Of a stretch of 64,000 nt of DNA, positions 1-7,408 are shown in pieces. The DNA is from Streptomyces sp. NBC_01478 (GTDB lineage: Bacteria > Actinomycetota > Actinomycetes > Streptomycetales > Streptomycetaceae), in the NCBI RefSeq assembly GCF_036227225.1, contig NZ_CP109444.1, positions 7,607,501 through 7,671,500 on the forward strand. The letters run 5' to 3'. Every line of letters starts with the position of its first letter. The stretch's first letter is position 1. The position numbers were made by a program, and so were the translations under genes. The notes below the pieces were generated by a model. The model worked only from the letters and a program-made list of their open reading frames with translations. It was not told the origin of the DNA and searched no databases.

Positions 1-906
1 ATGGGAGGGTCGGGGAAGGCGCTTTTCTTTCTGTCGTTCTTCCGAGACGTGAAACGATTGCGCCTTCTCTCTAAAGAGCAAGCGAGATACGCGGATTTCT
101 TCAACTCGTACGTTCAGGTCCAGTGCCTGGCGTCTGAGGGAAAATATCGATTTATCGTTCCGCGTTATGCGGGGATTGCAACATTGGATATTGCCGTGAG
201 TGCTACCAGTGCTTCTGGCGCACTTCCGAAAGAGCAGAAGCAGCAGTTCAAAGGTACACATTTCTCTGTTGTGAAACCCAAGGAGGCGACCGACCCACAG
301 CATGTTTGGGTACTCCAAAGAATGCGCGATGTTCAAGATATTCGAGCTCAGTGGTATCGAAATGAAAAACAGAAAAAGATGAGCGCGGTGTTGGAAGACG
401 GGTCAACGCCCGACTTCTTTGTGACGCAACTCGAGGGAGAGCGTCGTAGTTCAGAATGGGAAATCATCTACAACGCTGTCCGCGCTGACACCTCCACGTC
501 TTATGTCGAGGTGGTTGATTACAATTACGTAAGAGCAGGAACCAAGGTTGACCTCCTAATCACCCTGAATGATGCATCGGGCGTCATGGATGAGAAATCG
601 GCATCAAAAAGAGTTGTCGTTCAAGCTGTTGATTCCTTTGAGAAAGGGAGAGTGGCCTCAGTCGGTATCTGTCCTGTAGGTGAACGTCACTCGGAAGCAG
701 AATCCGAGGTGGGTAAGTGGCTACCCTCAGCACTGCAGAACAAGTTTTATATTGAAGGCTCCCATGATTCCGGAGGGATCGGTCAGGTAATTAGTCGGTG
801 GATTGACGCCTGCCTACACAGCCATCCCGTCAGGCAATCTGAACGGAGTCAGCGAGGTCTGCTCCAGTTGAATTACGACGCTTATGAGGAGGCTGAGGAT
901 CTATGA
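1..906 (+). CDS. Unrecognised protein, probably 5'-truncated, possible P-loop start
   Basis: Function not recognised; 301 residues are visible. The first visible residues read MGGSGKA, which resembles the phosphate-binding loop (GxxGxGK) of P-loop NTPases. Such a loop normally follows a hydrophobic strand, so the true start probably lies upstream of the window and base 1 is an internal codon (inference). No membrane segment or other familiar motif is visible downstream. Base composition is clearly poorer in G+C than the rest of the window, with codons such as AGA and AAA that are rare in Streptomyces genes, suggesting recent acquisition. Its stop overlaps the next start by 4 bp (ATGA), so the two genes are translationally coupled and probably work together. 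A complete small protein starting exactly at base 1 is possible but less likely. Confidence 0.6.
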   Translation: MGGSGKALFFLSFFRDVKRLRLLSKEQARYADFFNSYVQVQCLASEGKYRFIVPRYAGIATLDIAVSATSASGALPKEQKQQFKGTHFSVVKPKEATDPQHVWVLQRMRDVQDIRAQWYRNEKQKKMSAVLEDGSTPDFFVTQLEGERRSSEWEIIYNAVRADTSTSYVEVVDYNYVRAGTKVDLLITLNDASGVMDEKSASKRVVVQAVDSFEKGRVASVGICPVGERHSEAESEVGKWLPSALQNKFYIEGSHDSGGIGQVISRWIDACLHSHPVRQSERSQRGLLQLNYDAYEEAEDL

Positions 907-3206
907 ATCTGGCTTGGATCGTGGCAGTACTACGCCCGAGAGATCTCCTTGTAGGGCACTCTATGGAAGAAGCTGATCCAGCTTGCCAGCTAGCCGCACT
1001 CGTATGCGGCGAACCGCTTTACATCCGGAAGTTTGAGGCAGATGAGACATCCGCTGATCCGGGCGTCAGGTTTATCGTACAAAGCCTTAACTCCTTGACG
1101 ATCAGAGAAGGCCTGAGCGGGCTTATCCATGAGATTGTTGAAGAGTCTGATGGAGACTCGGCGCGTACGTGTGCGCTTGGCCTGATGGCTTGTTGTGCAG
1201 CGGCAGAGATTGAGGACTACAATACTTGCGATTTCATCCTTGATTTTCTGTTGAGGAAACTAGATTCCGACGAAGATTCGGCAAATTCTCTCCTGCGCGC
1301 ACTCTTGCTGCAGCAGAGAGCTCTACGGCTGAGGGATACAGGAAGGGATCCTAAATCAGCCAGTACGGGAGCTTTGAAATTTGTCAATCAGGTCAGAGTC
1401 GACGAACTACCACCCTGTAAACTGGGCCCTTACGCAGATTTCTCAGCTACATTGAATTATTTGCTTGTCGCCCTGCGTAATGCGATTTGGAGTCTTGCAC
1501 CAACAATTGGTACGGATTTCGGTCGTGTAAGCGGCTGGGATGGGTTTCCATCTCGGGATGAGATCCTTAAGTCGCCACGGCCAGAGCAGCTGATCAAGAT
1601 CGGTGCTGACAGGTCTGAGGCTTATGCCAAGTTTGTTCTCCAGACCTACAGAAATCTTTTTGGAAGTAGACCGCGATACATTTTGGGCGGCCCGGAAGTT
1701 CCAGATATTTTCGCACAGGCGCTAGCTCTAGAACTGTTTGGGCATGCCAGTGTTCGAGAATCACGAAAGGAGCTTGCACTTCTTAGGCTCGTGCAAATCG
1801 ATGCGTACGAGCAGTCTGAGCATGTTCGCGATGCGTTGCGCCTGTTGAGGCATGCCGGAGCGTATAAGGAACTGTCGCTGGCTGTTGAAAGGTTCCGAAC
1901 TGCAGGTCCGCTGTGGGCCCTCAGTGAAGATGCGCGTCAAATTATTCAGCAGCGAACTGGAGATTATCCTCTCGGTCGGAACGAGCTTCGGGTGTTGCGG
2001 GGAGCTGCAGAACTCATGACTTCTGCGGAAGCTGATCGCGCGCTAACAGCAGTATGCGAATGGAAGCAAGAGGATTACGTTGGCGAAGCGTGGATTACGG
2101 CTGCCGCGCTCTCGAATTATGCAGAAAAATGCAGTGAAATTGCAGATTTCCTTCTTCAGCAGAGCGTCATTAAAGAGTCGGCGGCCAGCGGGCTGGATAA
2201 GGATCTGGCGCGATCGATCCGCGTCTTGGACTGGACCGCTGTGCAGCACGGAGTAGCTGATCGATGGTCTATTTGGCTCAGAACTCGCGCCCAGCATTGG
2301 CCAACTACTGAAGAAGCTGTTGCTGGGGTCCTTAGGGTACAGCCTGATGACTCCAAGGCACTGCAAGACCTGGAGGCTGTAGCTGTTCGTCTAAACAGTG
2401 CTATCAAGGGGAGCCCTCTACCTCCTTCTAGTGTTCGTCGCAGCGTTGAGATTGTCACTCAAGAACTGCAAAATCTAGTTGCGGAGGCGAACGCAGGTTA
2501 TTATTCGATGAAGTTCCGTTCTGCGGTCGATGTCGCAGCAGCGCTCATCGTTTTTGCGGAAGCTGATCTGTGGCAAGATCTAGCGATCTGTCTCACCGAT
2601 GAACGCATTAATCGCCTTGAGACGGACGCAGCGTTTGAGCGACTCTCGCATGAGAGGCCGCCTATGACGCAGGCTGTACGTGATCTATTCAAAGGCGCAG
2701 CGCATCGAATTCTCCGGGGGAGAACTGAATCGAGTGAAATCGCCCCTTATCCGGAAGCTTTGCGCTTCCTTGCCGTTTACGGGCTGATCGATGACAGTGT
2801 AATTTTTTCGAGCGTTGCGGAATTGGCGGGAAGCGGCGCTGTCGTCATGCGGGAGCAGGCTGCTCGCACGCTGGCTGTAATTGCTGAGGTTCGCGGCGGC
2901 GCTTGGATTTCTGCTATTGCTACTCAGCTAAGCCATGACCACGATGTGTCGGTCAGGTCTCATGCGGGGCGGGCTCTTGCGCTTTTGTCGGAAGGAGAAG
3001 AACTAGTACCGCGAATTATTCAGGAGCGCATCACCCAACTTCTTGGCGAAGATGGTATCGCGATTCCGTTGCGTTTGCTGGATGCGATGAAAATGAATCC
3101 GCCGAGCAACGTGGACGTGAAGCAGAAAATCGAGCAAATGCTTTCGGATCATCCTTCTGGAAGTGTGCGACGCATGGCTCAGGTTGTGCTAGATGGTTAC
3201 GCTTGA
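903..3206 (+). CDS. Large unrecognised helical-repeat protein with C-terminal HEAT-like repeats
   Basis: A 767-residue protein of unknown function. It is rich in Leu/Ala and looks all-helical. The last ~180 residues contain HEAT-like repeat units, e.g. around residues 640-710, where MREQAARTLAVIAEV and SVRSHAGRALALLSE recur with spacing typical of HEAT repeats. HEAT solenoids usually act as protein-protein scaffolds (family knowledge). There is no signal peptide or transmembrane segment. It starts in an ATGA overlap with the preceding gene and shares its low G+C, so the pair looks like one acquired operon. It sits beside an integrative element and may be its cargo. A role in a defence or regulatory complex is a guess from location only. 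No gene follows closely on the same strand. Confidence 0.7.
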   Translation: MNLAWIVAVLRPRDLLVGHSMEEADPACQLAALVCGEPLYIRKFEADETSADPGVRFIVQSLNSLTIREGLSGLIHEIVEESDGDSARTCALGLMACCAAAEIEDYNTCDFILDFLLRKLDSDEDSANSLLRALLLQQRALRLRDTGRDPKSASTGALKFVNQVRVDELPPCKLGPYADFSATLNYLLVALRNAIWSLAPTIGTDFGRVSGWDGFPSRDEILKSPRPEQLIKIGADRSEAYAKFVLQTYRNLFGSRPRYILGGPEVPDIFAQALALELFGHASVRESRKELALLRLVQIDAYEQSEHVRDALRLLRHAGAYKELSLAVERFRTAGPLWALSEDARQIIQQRTGDYPLGRNELRVLRGAAELMTSAEADRALTAVCEWKQEDYVGEAWITAAALSNYAEKCSEIADFLLQQSVIKESAASGLDKDLARSIRVLDWTAVQHGVADRWSIWLRTRAQHWPTTEEAVAGVLRVQPDDSKALQDLEAVAVRLNSAIKGSPLPPSSVRRSVEIVTQELQNLVAEANAGYYSMKFRSAVDVAAALIVFAEADLWQDLAICLTDERINRLETDAAFERLSHERPPMTQAVRDLFKGAAHRILRGRTESSEIAPYPEALRFLAVYGLIDDSVIFSSVAELAGSGAVVMREQAARTLAVIAEVRGGAWISAIATQLSHDHDVSVRSHAGRALALLSEGEELVPRIIQERITQLLGEDGIAIPLRLLDAMKMNPPSNVDVKQKIEQMLSDHPSGSVRRMAQVVLDGYA

Positions 3207-3470
3207 GACTGCCACAGGTCGTTGTCCGAGCTGTAAGTCAGCGATCAGCGTTCTCGTCCTTTGCCTGACCCCGGGCGGCTGATGCCCTGTGCGCGGCACG
3301 GGGCCGAGTGGGAAGAGTTCTACTGGGCTCGCACAGCGACGGCTTTTAGGACCGGCCGGATTTCAGTGAGGAAGCGGCGCCCGCAAGATGTAGGGCGCAC
3401 AGGCTGTCCTGGGCGAACGGACCGCCATTGGCGAGCAACTGCTGGGAGGGCTGGCCCGACGGCTTGTAGG
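3207..3470. other. Gap between low-GC genes and mobile-element genes
   Basis: No convincing gene. It marks the switch from the low-GC pair to high-GC sequence. I looked here for a second copy of the hisN 3' end or of the sequence just after the integrase (18434-18480), as expected for attL, and found only scattered short matches. ORFs crossing it on the plus strand look like shadows. Confidence 0.4.
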
Positions 3471-3806
3471 TTAGGCATCAGCGGGCTCGGGGTGCCGTAC
3501 AGCCCGCTTCGCCGCCTGCTCCACCTCATGCCGCGACATGGTCACGTCCTCGCGTGTCGCGTATACGGTCACCGCAGCCTGGAAGTCTTCGGCCGCCGTA
3601 CGCCACGCCTTCCACTGCGCCTCGTACTCCTCACCAACAAGGCCGGTGAGTTGTTGACGGGCGTCTTCGGAGGAACGTTCCAGCTTGATCAATTCGTCGG
3701 GGATGTCTGCCACAACCTGGATCTTAAGCCGTCGCCGGGACAGACCCGGGGATGCGGCTCGGGGAGCGGCACGGTCTACAGGCGCAGGGACGAAGGCAGG
3801 TGGCAA
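3471..3806 (-). CDS. Small hypothetical protein of the AICE left end
   Basis: Function unknown. The convincing part is the C-terminal ~80 residues, beginning near VADIPDELIKLERSSEDARQ, which is charged and predicted helical; I recall similar small proteins next to DUF5753 regulators in Streptomyces elements (memory, not searched). The open frame allows a TTG start at 3806 (111 residues), but no ribosome-binding site precedes it. An internal GTG at 3713 would give about 80 residues and keep only the conserved-looking segment. It follows the HTH gene in the same direction after about 50 bp, so it may be the last gene of that regulatory operon. Confidence 0.5.
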   Translation of the reverse strand: MPPAFVPAPVDRAAPRAASPGLSRRRLKIQVVADIPDELIKLERSSEDARQQLTGLVGEEYEAQWKAWRTAAEDFQAAVTVYATREDVTMSRHEVEQAAKRAVRHPEPADA

Positions 3807-3853
3807 CAGGAGGGTGGATGTAGGTCGACCACCGACTTGGTTGACGTCTGGGC

Positions 3854-4705
3854 TCAGCGCAATGTTTCGATGGCCTTCACGATCAGAGCGCGAGCGTCCG
3901 CGCCGTACACGGCCATGCTGCGCAACTGCTCGAACGCTTTCACGTACAGGGCGATCTCGGATGGCTGGGTGACGTTCACCTCGGCAGAGAGCAGCTCAAC
4001 GGACACGAGCGTGTCGTCGTGCACGTCGAACGTCTCTTGCGGCCACAGGGCGCGCTCGCGCGTCGACGTCGGGATGATGCCGAACGACACTGGCGGGAGC
4101 GCGCCGGCGGTGAGTAGGTAGCCCAGCTGGGCAGCCATCGCGTCCGCGTCGCCAAGCTGGTAGTAGAGCACCGCCTCCTCGATGACGAACACGAACCGGT
4201 GCCCCGGCTCGTGAATGACCTGGGAGCGCTGCACGCGCGCAGCGGCGGCTTCCGCTCCGTCGTTGGGGACGTCGAGGAAGCGGGCGTTGAGGCTCAGTAG
4301 GGCCTTCGCGTATCCCTCGGTCTGGAGCAGTCCGGGGATGAGTACCGGGGAGTAGACGCGCAGCAGTTCGGTAGACCGGTACAGCTCGACGTAGCTGTCC
4401 TGCAGCTTTTTGAGACCGGAGCGGACGCGCTGGCGCCACTCGCGGTACAGGGATTCCGCGTGCTGGGAGGCGGCGATCAGGTCTGGTGCCTGATCTGTGG
4501 CATCGGTGGCCCGGCACCAGAGCCGGATGTCCGTGGGTGAGGGCGGTGTGCGAGCGTTCTCGATTCGGGACGTCTTGGCGTGGTGCCAGTTACAACGCAA
4601 GGCCAGCTCAGTGACCGTCAGGCCGGCGTTTCTCCTCAGGTCGCGCAGCTGCCGCGCCACGTTTTCACGCGCGGTCTGGGCCGAGGATGACGGGGAGATG
4701 GGCAT
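3854..4705 (-). CDS. XRE-family HTH regulator with DUF5753 domain
   Basis: A 283-residue cytoplasmic DNA-binding regulator. Residues ~12-70 form an XRE helix-turn-helix (RDLRRNAGLTVTELALRCNW followed by SRIENARTPPS). Residues ~100-280 match the DUF5753 domain (SPVLIPGLLQTEGYAKALL, then PVSFGIIPTSTRE). Proteins of this type are abundant in Streptomyces and include WhiJ-like developmental regulators, usually encoded beside small partner proteins. The ATG at 4705 was chosen because the HTH begins soon after it; the longer open frame upstream overlaps the neighbouring DUF6879 gene and is not domain-like. It lies 22 bp downstream of that gene and probably shares its transcript. A likely target is the repeat-containing divergent region at 5494-5719. 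Confidence 0.85.
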   Translation of the reverse strand: MPISPSSSAQTARENVARQLRDLRRNAGLTVTELALRCNWHHAKTSRIENARTPPSPTDIRLWCRATDATDQAPDLIAASQHAESLYREWRQRVRSGLKKLQDSYVELYRSTELLRVYSPVLIPGLLQTEGYAKALLSLNARFLDVPNDGAEAAAARVQRSQVIHEPGHRFVFVIEEAVLYYQLGDADAMAAQLGYLLTAGALPPVSFGIIPTSTRERALWPQETFDVHDDTLVSVELLSAEVNVTQPSEIALYVKAFEQLRSMAVYGADARALIVKAIETLR

Positions 4706-4727
4706 GAGCTGGTCGCGGTGCCTTCTG

Positions 4728-5261
4728 TCAGTGGATCTTGTACTGGTCGTGTGGGATGGCGCGTGCCCAAACGGCCTCGAACGCGTTGGCGCATTGCTTG
4801 ACGATGCCCGGCTCCGTCCGCAGTTCCATGTCTGGGTCGGCCCATTCGCCGTTGCCGGTGAAGTGGTTGAACAGGACTTGCGTCCCGTCGAAGATCCACA
4901 GGTCTGCACCCGGCAGCATTAGATCGGCAGCCCGCGGGCGAGGTAGCCACCGCACTTGCTCACCCGCCGCTACGTTGACTGCGGTTGCGGCGTGCTCGTA
5001 TCGGATGTAGTCGGTGACCGGCTCGGACACGATGCGAGCGCGGCGCACGACGACGCCTCGGGTGACTGCTCGGGAGATCATGTCGACCCAGGGCGCCCAG
5101 TACTCCGAGTCGGGATCTGCGTCCCGTTGGCCGGTGCGCAGCCAGGTGTTGTAGTCGTCGACCTCGTCGCCGACGGCGTACTGGTCGCGCATTTCGAGGT
5201 GCACGGCGGAGCGCTGCGCAGCTTCGAAGAGGTCGTCAAAGCTGGGCACGTTCTGCGGCAT
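4728..5261 (-). CDS. DUF6879 family protein
   Basis: A 177-residue soluble protein of the DUF6879 type, recognised from the N-terminal pattern FDDLFEAAQRSAVHLEMRDQY, the central RGVVVRRARIVSEPVTDYIRYEH and the C-terminal LWIFDGTQVLFNHFTGNG. Biochemical function is not established for the family. In Streptomyces these genes repeatedly sit upstream of DUF5753-HTH regulators, as here, suggesting a partner or modulator role (inference). The start overlaps the end of the upstream small gene by 26 bp and the stop is 22 bp before the HTH start, so the three minus-strand genes form one operon. Confidence 0.8.
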   Translation of the reverse strand: MPQNVPSFDDLFEAAQRSAVHLEMRDQYAVGDEVDDYNTWLRTGQRDADPDSEYWAPWVDMISRAVTRGVVVRRARIVSEPVTDYIRYEHAATAVNVAAGEQVRWLPRPRAADLMLPGADLWIFDGTQVLFNHFTGNGEWADPDMELRTEPGIVKQCANAFEAVWARAIPHDQYKIH

Positions 5262-5493
5262 CGCAGGCCTCCCTCAGGATCGGGACCAGGCGGGCGGGGA
5301 TACGGATCACCGTCTCGTGGTCGGGGATTCCCTTCGCGTGCCCGGGGGCGGTGCGGTCCGCGCATTGGGCTCGTGTTGCCTCGTCTGCCGTGTAGCTCTG
5401 GATCACGATGTCCTGCGTCTCCTGGTCCACCCAGGCTGTGGGTGACCCGTTCTTGCCGGTGTCAGGGTCGATTCCGATGAACTGTAGGTCCAT
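5236..5493 (-). CDS. Small hypothetical protein, first gene of the DUF6879/HTH operon
   Basis: An 85-residue protein, acidic at the start (MDLQFIGIDPDTGKNGSPTAW), with no membrane segment or catalytic motif. Short proteins with this opening commonly precede DUF6879 or DUF5753 genes in Streptomyces (from memory). The ATG at 5493 was chosen over a longer open frame because the conserved-looking part begins there. Its 3' end overlaps the DUF6879 start by 26 bp, indicating coupling. It is transcribed away from the DUF6415-like gene, leaving a 226-bp divergent region that holds an in-phase GTGCACAT repeat. Confidence 0.7.
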   Translation of the reverse strand: MDLQFIGIDPDTGKNGSPTAWVDQETQDIVIQSYTADEATRAQCADRTAPGHAKGIPDHETVIRIPARLVPILREACDAAERAQL

Positions 5494-5599
5494 GGCTGTC
5501 TCCACCGTTGAGGTTGTGCGCTGATGTGCGCCAACGTCTCCCCTGAAGGGATGTGTCGTCAAGAGCACGATCCGGCCTCACTCCTCCCTGAAGACGTGT

Positions 5600-5617
5600 G
5601 TGCACATCGGTGCACAT
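5600..5617. promoter_or_regulatory. In-phase direct repeat GTGCACAT, candidate operator
   Basis: GTGCACAT occurs at 5600-5607 and again at 5610-5617. The 10-bp spacing puts both on the same helical face, and each carries the palindrome GTGCAC. The site lies between the divergent operons starting at 5493 (minus) and 5720 (plus), where the element's HTH regulator would be expected to bind. Which protein binds is inference. Confidence 0.4.
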
Positions 5618-5719
5618 TGCTGGCGCTGGCGTCCATCGCACTCCTAGCTTCAAGAGGCACGACGAGACCCGGCGACCTTGCGAACGGCCCCGGGCGTGGC
5701 CGACTGGGCAGGGGTCGAC

Positions 5720-6109
5720 ATGGCGAACCGCACCACCGCAGCATCCGAAGGTACTGAGCGCCGGCAAGCCGATCGCCCTGACGTCATCGTCATGCGCGAG
5801 ACCGTGCAGATTCTGCTGGACCCCGACGCCGTGGCGCTGCCTCCAACGGCTGGTGAGCTGGAGACGCTGACGCGGATGATTCGGGGTCACCTGGAGCTGC
5901 TTATCCCCGAGGTCGAGCAGTCCGTCAGGCGGTTGAGGAAGGACAGCATCCCCCGGTACTGCGCGCTTGCCTGTGTCGGTGAGGCGCGGGGAAAGCTCCG
6001 TGCCGAGCCGATCCGCAGATTCGGCGTAGAAGTCGGCTATGCCCGACGCCTGGCACGCACTTTGAACGCTTTGTGTGACCACTATGAGAACCTCGGTGCG
6101 CGCTCGTGA
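5720..6109 (+). CDS. DUF6415-like hypothetical protein
   Basis: A 129-residue soluble protein resembling the DUF6415 group of Streptomyces hypotheticals. The middle (PPTAGELETLTRMIRGHLEL, followed by LIPEVEQSVRRL) and the end (GYARRLARTLNALCDHYENL) are helical and match the usual length. Function is unknown. The ATG at 5720 is preferred because the upstream part of the open frame is low-complexity. Its stop overlaps the next GTG (GTGA), starting a run of tightly overlapping small genes at 5720-6562 within the AICE. Confidence 0.7.
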   Translation: MANRTTAASEGTERRQADRPDVIVMRETVQILLDPDAVALPPTAGELETLTRMIRGHLELLIPEVEQSVRRLRKDSIPRYCALACVGEARGKLRAEPIRRFGVEVGYARRLARTLNALCDHYENLGARS

Positions 6110-6294
6110 CCGCGGCCATCGACGACCCTTCGATGCGCTCCGCCGAGTGCGCGGTGGCTTCCCTGGACGGATACCAGGAACTGCACCACGACTGCCGTCA
6201 GACCAAGGACATCCCGCTACCCCACGGGGGCGGCCTGGTCCTGGTACGACGCTGCACCTGTCCCTGCCACACACAGATGGCGGGTGCGTCATGA
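6106..6294 (+). CDS. Small Cys/His-containing hypothetical protein
   Basis: A 62-residue protein starting with GTG in a GTGA overlap with the preceding gene and ending in an ATGA overlap with the next one, so it is translationally coupled on both sides. Its C-terminus (RRCTCPCHTQ) is a compact Cys/His cluster that could bind a metal, with no recognisable fold. Such mini-genes are typical of AICE accessory operons. No function is assigned. Confidence 0.6.
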   Translation: MTAAIDDPSMRSAECAVASLDGYQELHHDCRQTKDIPLPHGGGLVLVRRCTCPCHTQMAGAS

Positions 6295-6491
6295 CCCTGC
6301 GCTTCTGCCGCTACTGCGACGAGCCGATCACCGATCCTGACGACGCAGTTCACCTCTGGCACGAGGAGAGCATGAGCGGACCGGGGCGGGACGTGTGGGC
6401 ACACCGCGAGCACGCCAGCCTCGTCGAGCCGGACACCGCTCTGGTGCGCATTCTGGCGCGCGTACTGATCGCGGAGCGGAGGAGGTCCTGA
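6291..6491 (+). CDS. Small zinc-ribbon-like hypothetical protein
   Basis: A 66-residue protein beginning MTLRFCRYCDEPITDPDD. The CxxC pair near the N-terminus plus later His residues (VHLWHEE, WAHREHA) suggests a small zinc-binding fold. It starts in an ATGA overlap with the upstream gene. Function is unknown; similar short proteins accompany DUF6415 genes in Streptomyces elements (memory only). Confidence 0.6.
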   Translation: MTLRFCRYCDEPITDPDDAVHLWHEESMSGPGRDVWAHREHASLVEPDTALVRILARVLIAERRRS

Positions 6492-6562
6492 TGCAGAACC
6501 ACTCCGATGACACGACTCTGCCAACGGTCACGCCATTCGCGATCGTCCACATCAGTCATTGA
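6491..6562 (+). CDS. Possible 23-residue ORF at the end of the small-gene operon
   Basis: An ATG at 6491 overlaps the preceding TGA by one base and has a strong ribosome-binding site, GGAGG at 6481-6485, at suitable spacing. The frame encodes 23 residues (MQNHSDDTTLPTVTPFAIVH then ISH) before TGA. The ribosome-binding site makes it worth recording. Whether a stable peptide is made is unknown. It converges on the phosphatase gene ending at 6596. Confidence 0.3.
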   Translation: MQNHSDDTTLPTVTPFAIVHISH

Positions 6563-6595
6563 TGTCAGAACGTCGTGCACTTTTCGCTGGTCAAG

Positions 6596-7408
6596 TCACC
6601 ATTGGCAGAAGGCCACTGCGGCATCATCCCCGGACTTGTATCGCGGCCACCGGCGCCCAGTGGGGTCCGTGGCCTCAACCCTGCGTACGGTGTCGATCAG
6701 TTCACGGGGACCCCCGGCCCGGAGCGTGGCGAACGCTTCCGACCAGGTAGCCATCTCGTACTCGCTCACGAGCCTTGATACGCCATCAGACATCACGGCG
6801 GCAGCGTGCACTTCTCCGAGCGATGCCGTGCCGGTCAGGGTGTGCTCTGCGGCTTCTGCATCCGCCGCAGCCACCCAATACCCCTCTGCGGTGTTGCGTA
6901 CTTGCCGCTGCGCGAGCACAAGGCGTTGCACGGCCTCCCTGTGCTCTGAGGTATGAGTCTCATGCTGCTCAACCTCAGCTCTCATCTCGGGGAGGATGTC
7001 GTCCACCCGGAGATCAGTGATCACCGAGTAGCCATGCGGCCCCTCGAACACGATGGGAGAGTCCGCGAGGACGAGATGGTCCAGGACGCCGTCTCGATGC
7101 CGCAGGACCGCGACCGTGGCGGACGGCGTCCCCGGATTCTTGAGATCGCACTCGGGATGCAGTCCTGCAACACGTTCGAGAGCTTCCGCCAAACCGTCTG
7201 AGAGTTGGCAGTCCGGGTCTGCGAGGGCCGCAAGAAGCTGACCGCCGAGGTGCGCGACGTACCACGGGACGCCGTGCCGGCATCCCGTGCTGAGGCCTGC
7301 CGTACTGAGTCCGTCCAGCACGACAGCGAGCGTGGGTGTTCCTGCCACCCAGTCCTCATTGGGGTTGGCTCCCCCCGGTTGTGTGTCCATACAGACGCGC
7401 ATGATCAT
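6596..7408 (-). CDS. PP2C-like protein phosphatase domain protein
   Basis: A 270-residue protein with the acidic metal-ligand layout of PP2C (PPM) Ser/Thr phosphatases: an early acidic patch (NEDWV), the central LAVVLDGLST, then AAVMSDGVSR near residue 205 and SGDDAAVAF near the C-terminus. No membrane segment, so it is probably cytoplasmic. It starts in a 4-bp overlap (7405-7408) with the upstream HTH gene, implying that the two products work together. PPM phosphatases with HTH partners in bacteria often belong to partner-switching or phospho-dependent switches (family knowledge). The substrate here is unknown. Confidence 0.75.
   Translation of the reverse strand: MIMRVCMDTQPGGANPNEDWVAGTPTLAVVLDGLSTAGLSTGCRHGVPWYVAHLGGQLLAALADPDCQLSDGLAEALERVAGLHPECDLKNPGTPSATVAVLRHRDGVLDHLVLADSPIVFEGPHGYSVITDLRVDDILPEMRAEVEQHETHTSEHREAVQRLVLAQRQVRNTAEGYWVAAADAEAAEHTLTGTASLGEVHAAAVMSDGVSRLVSEYEMATWSEAFATLRAGGPRELIDTVRRVEATDPTGRRWPRYKSGDDAAVAFCQW

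Noticed and set aside
3207..3260. Possible attL matching bases 18434-18480
   Set aside because: Both contain GCCACA and AGTCAG, but no continuous identity beyond about 6-8 bases, so it is not convincing.
3261..4121. Plus-strand frame of 286 codons
   Set aside because: Arg/Gly/Thr-rich without domain features and antisense to the small gene and the DUF5753 regulator; a GC-bias shadow.
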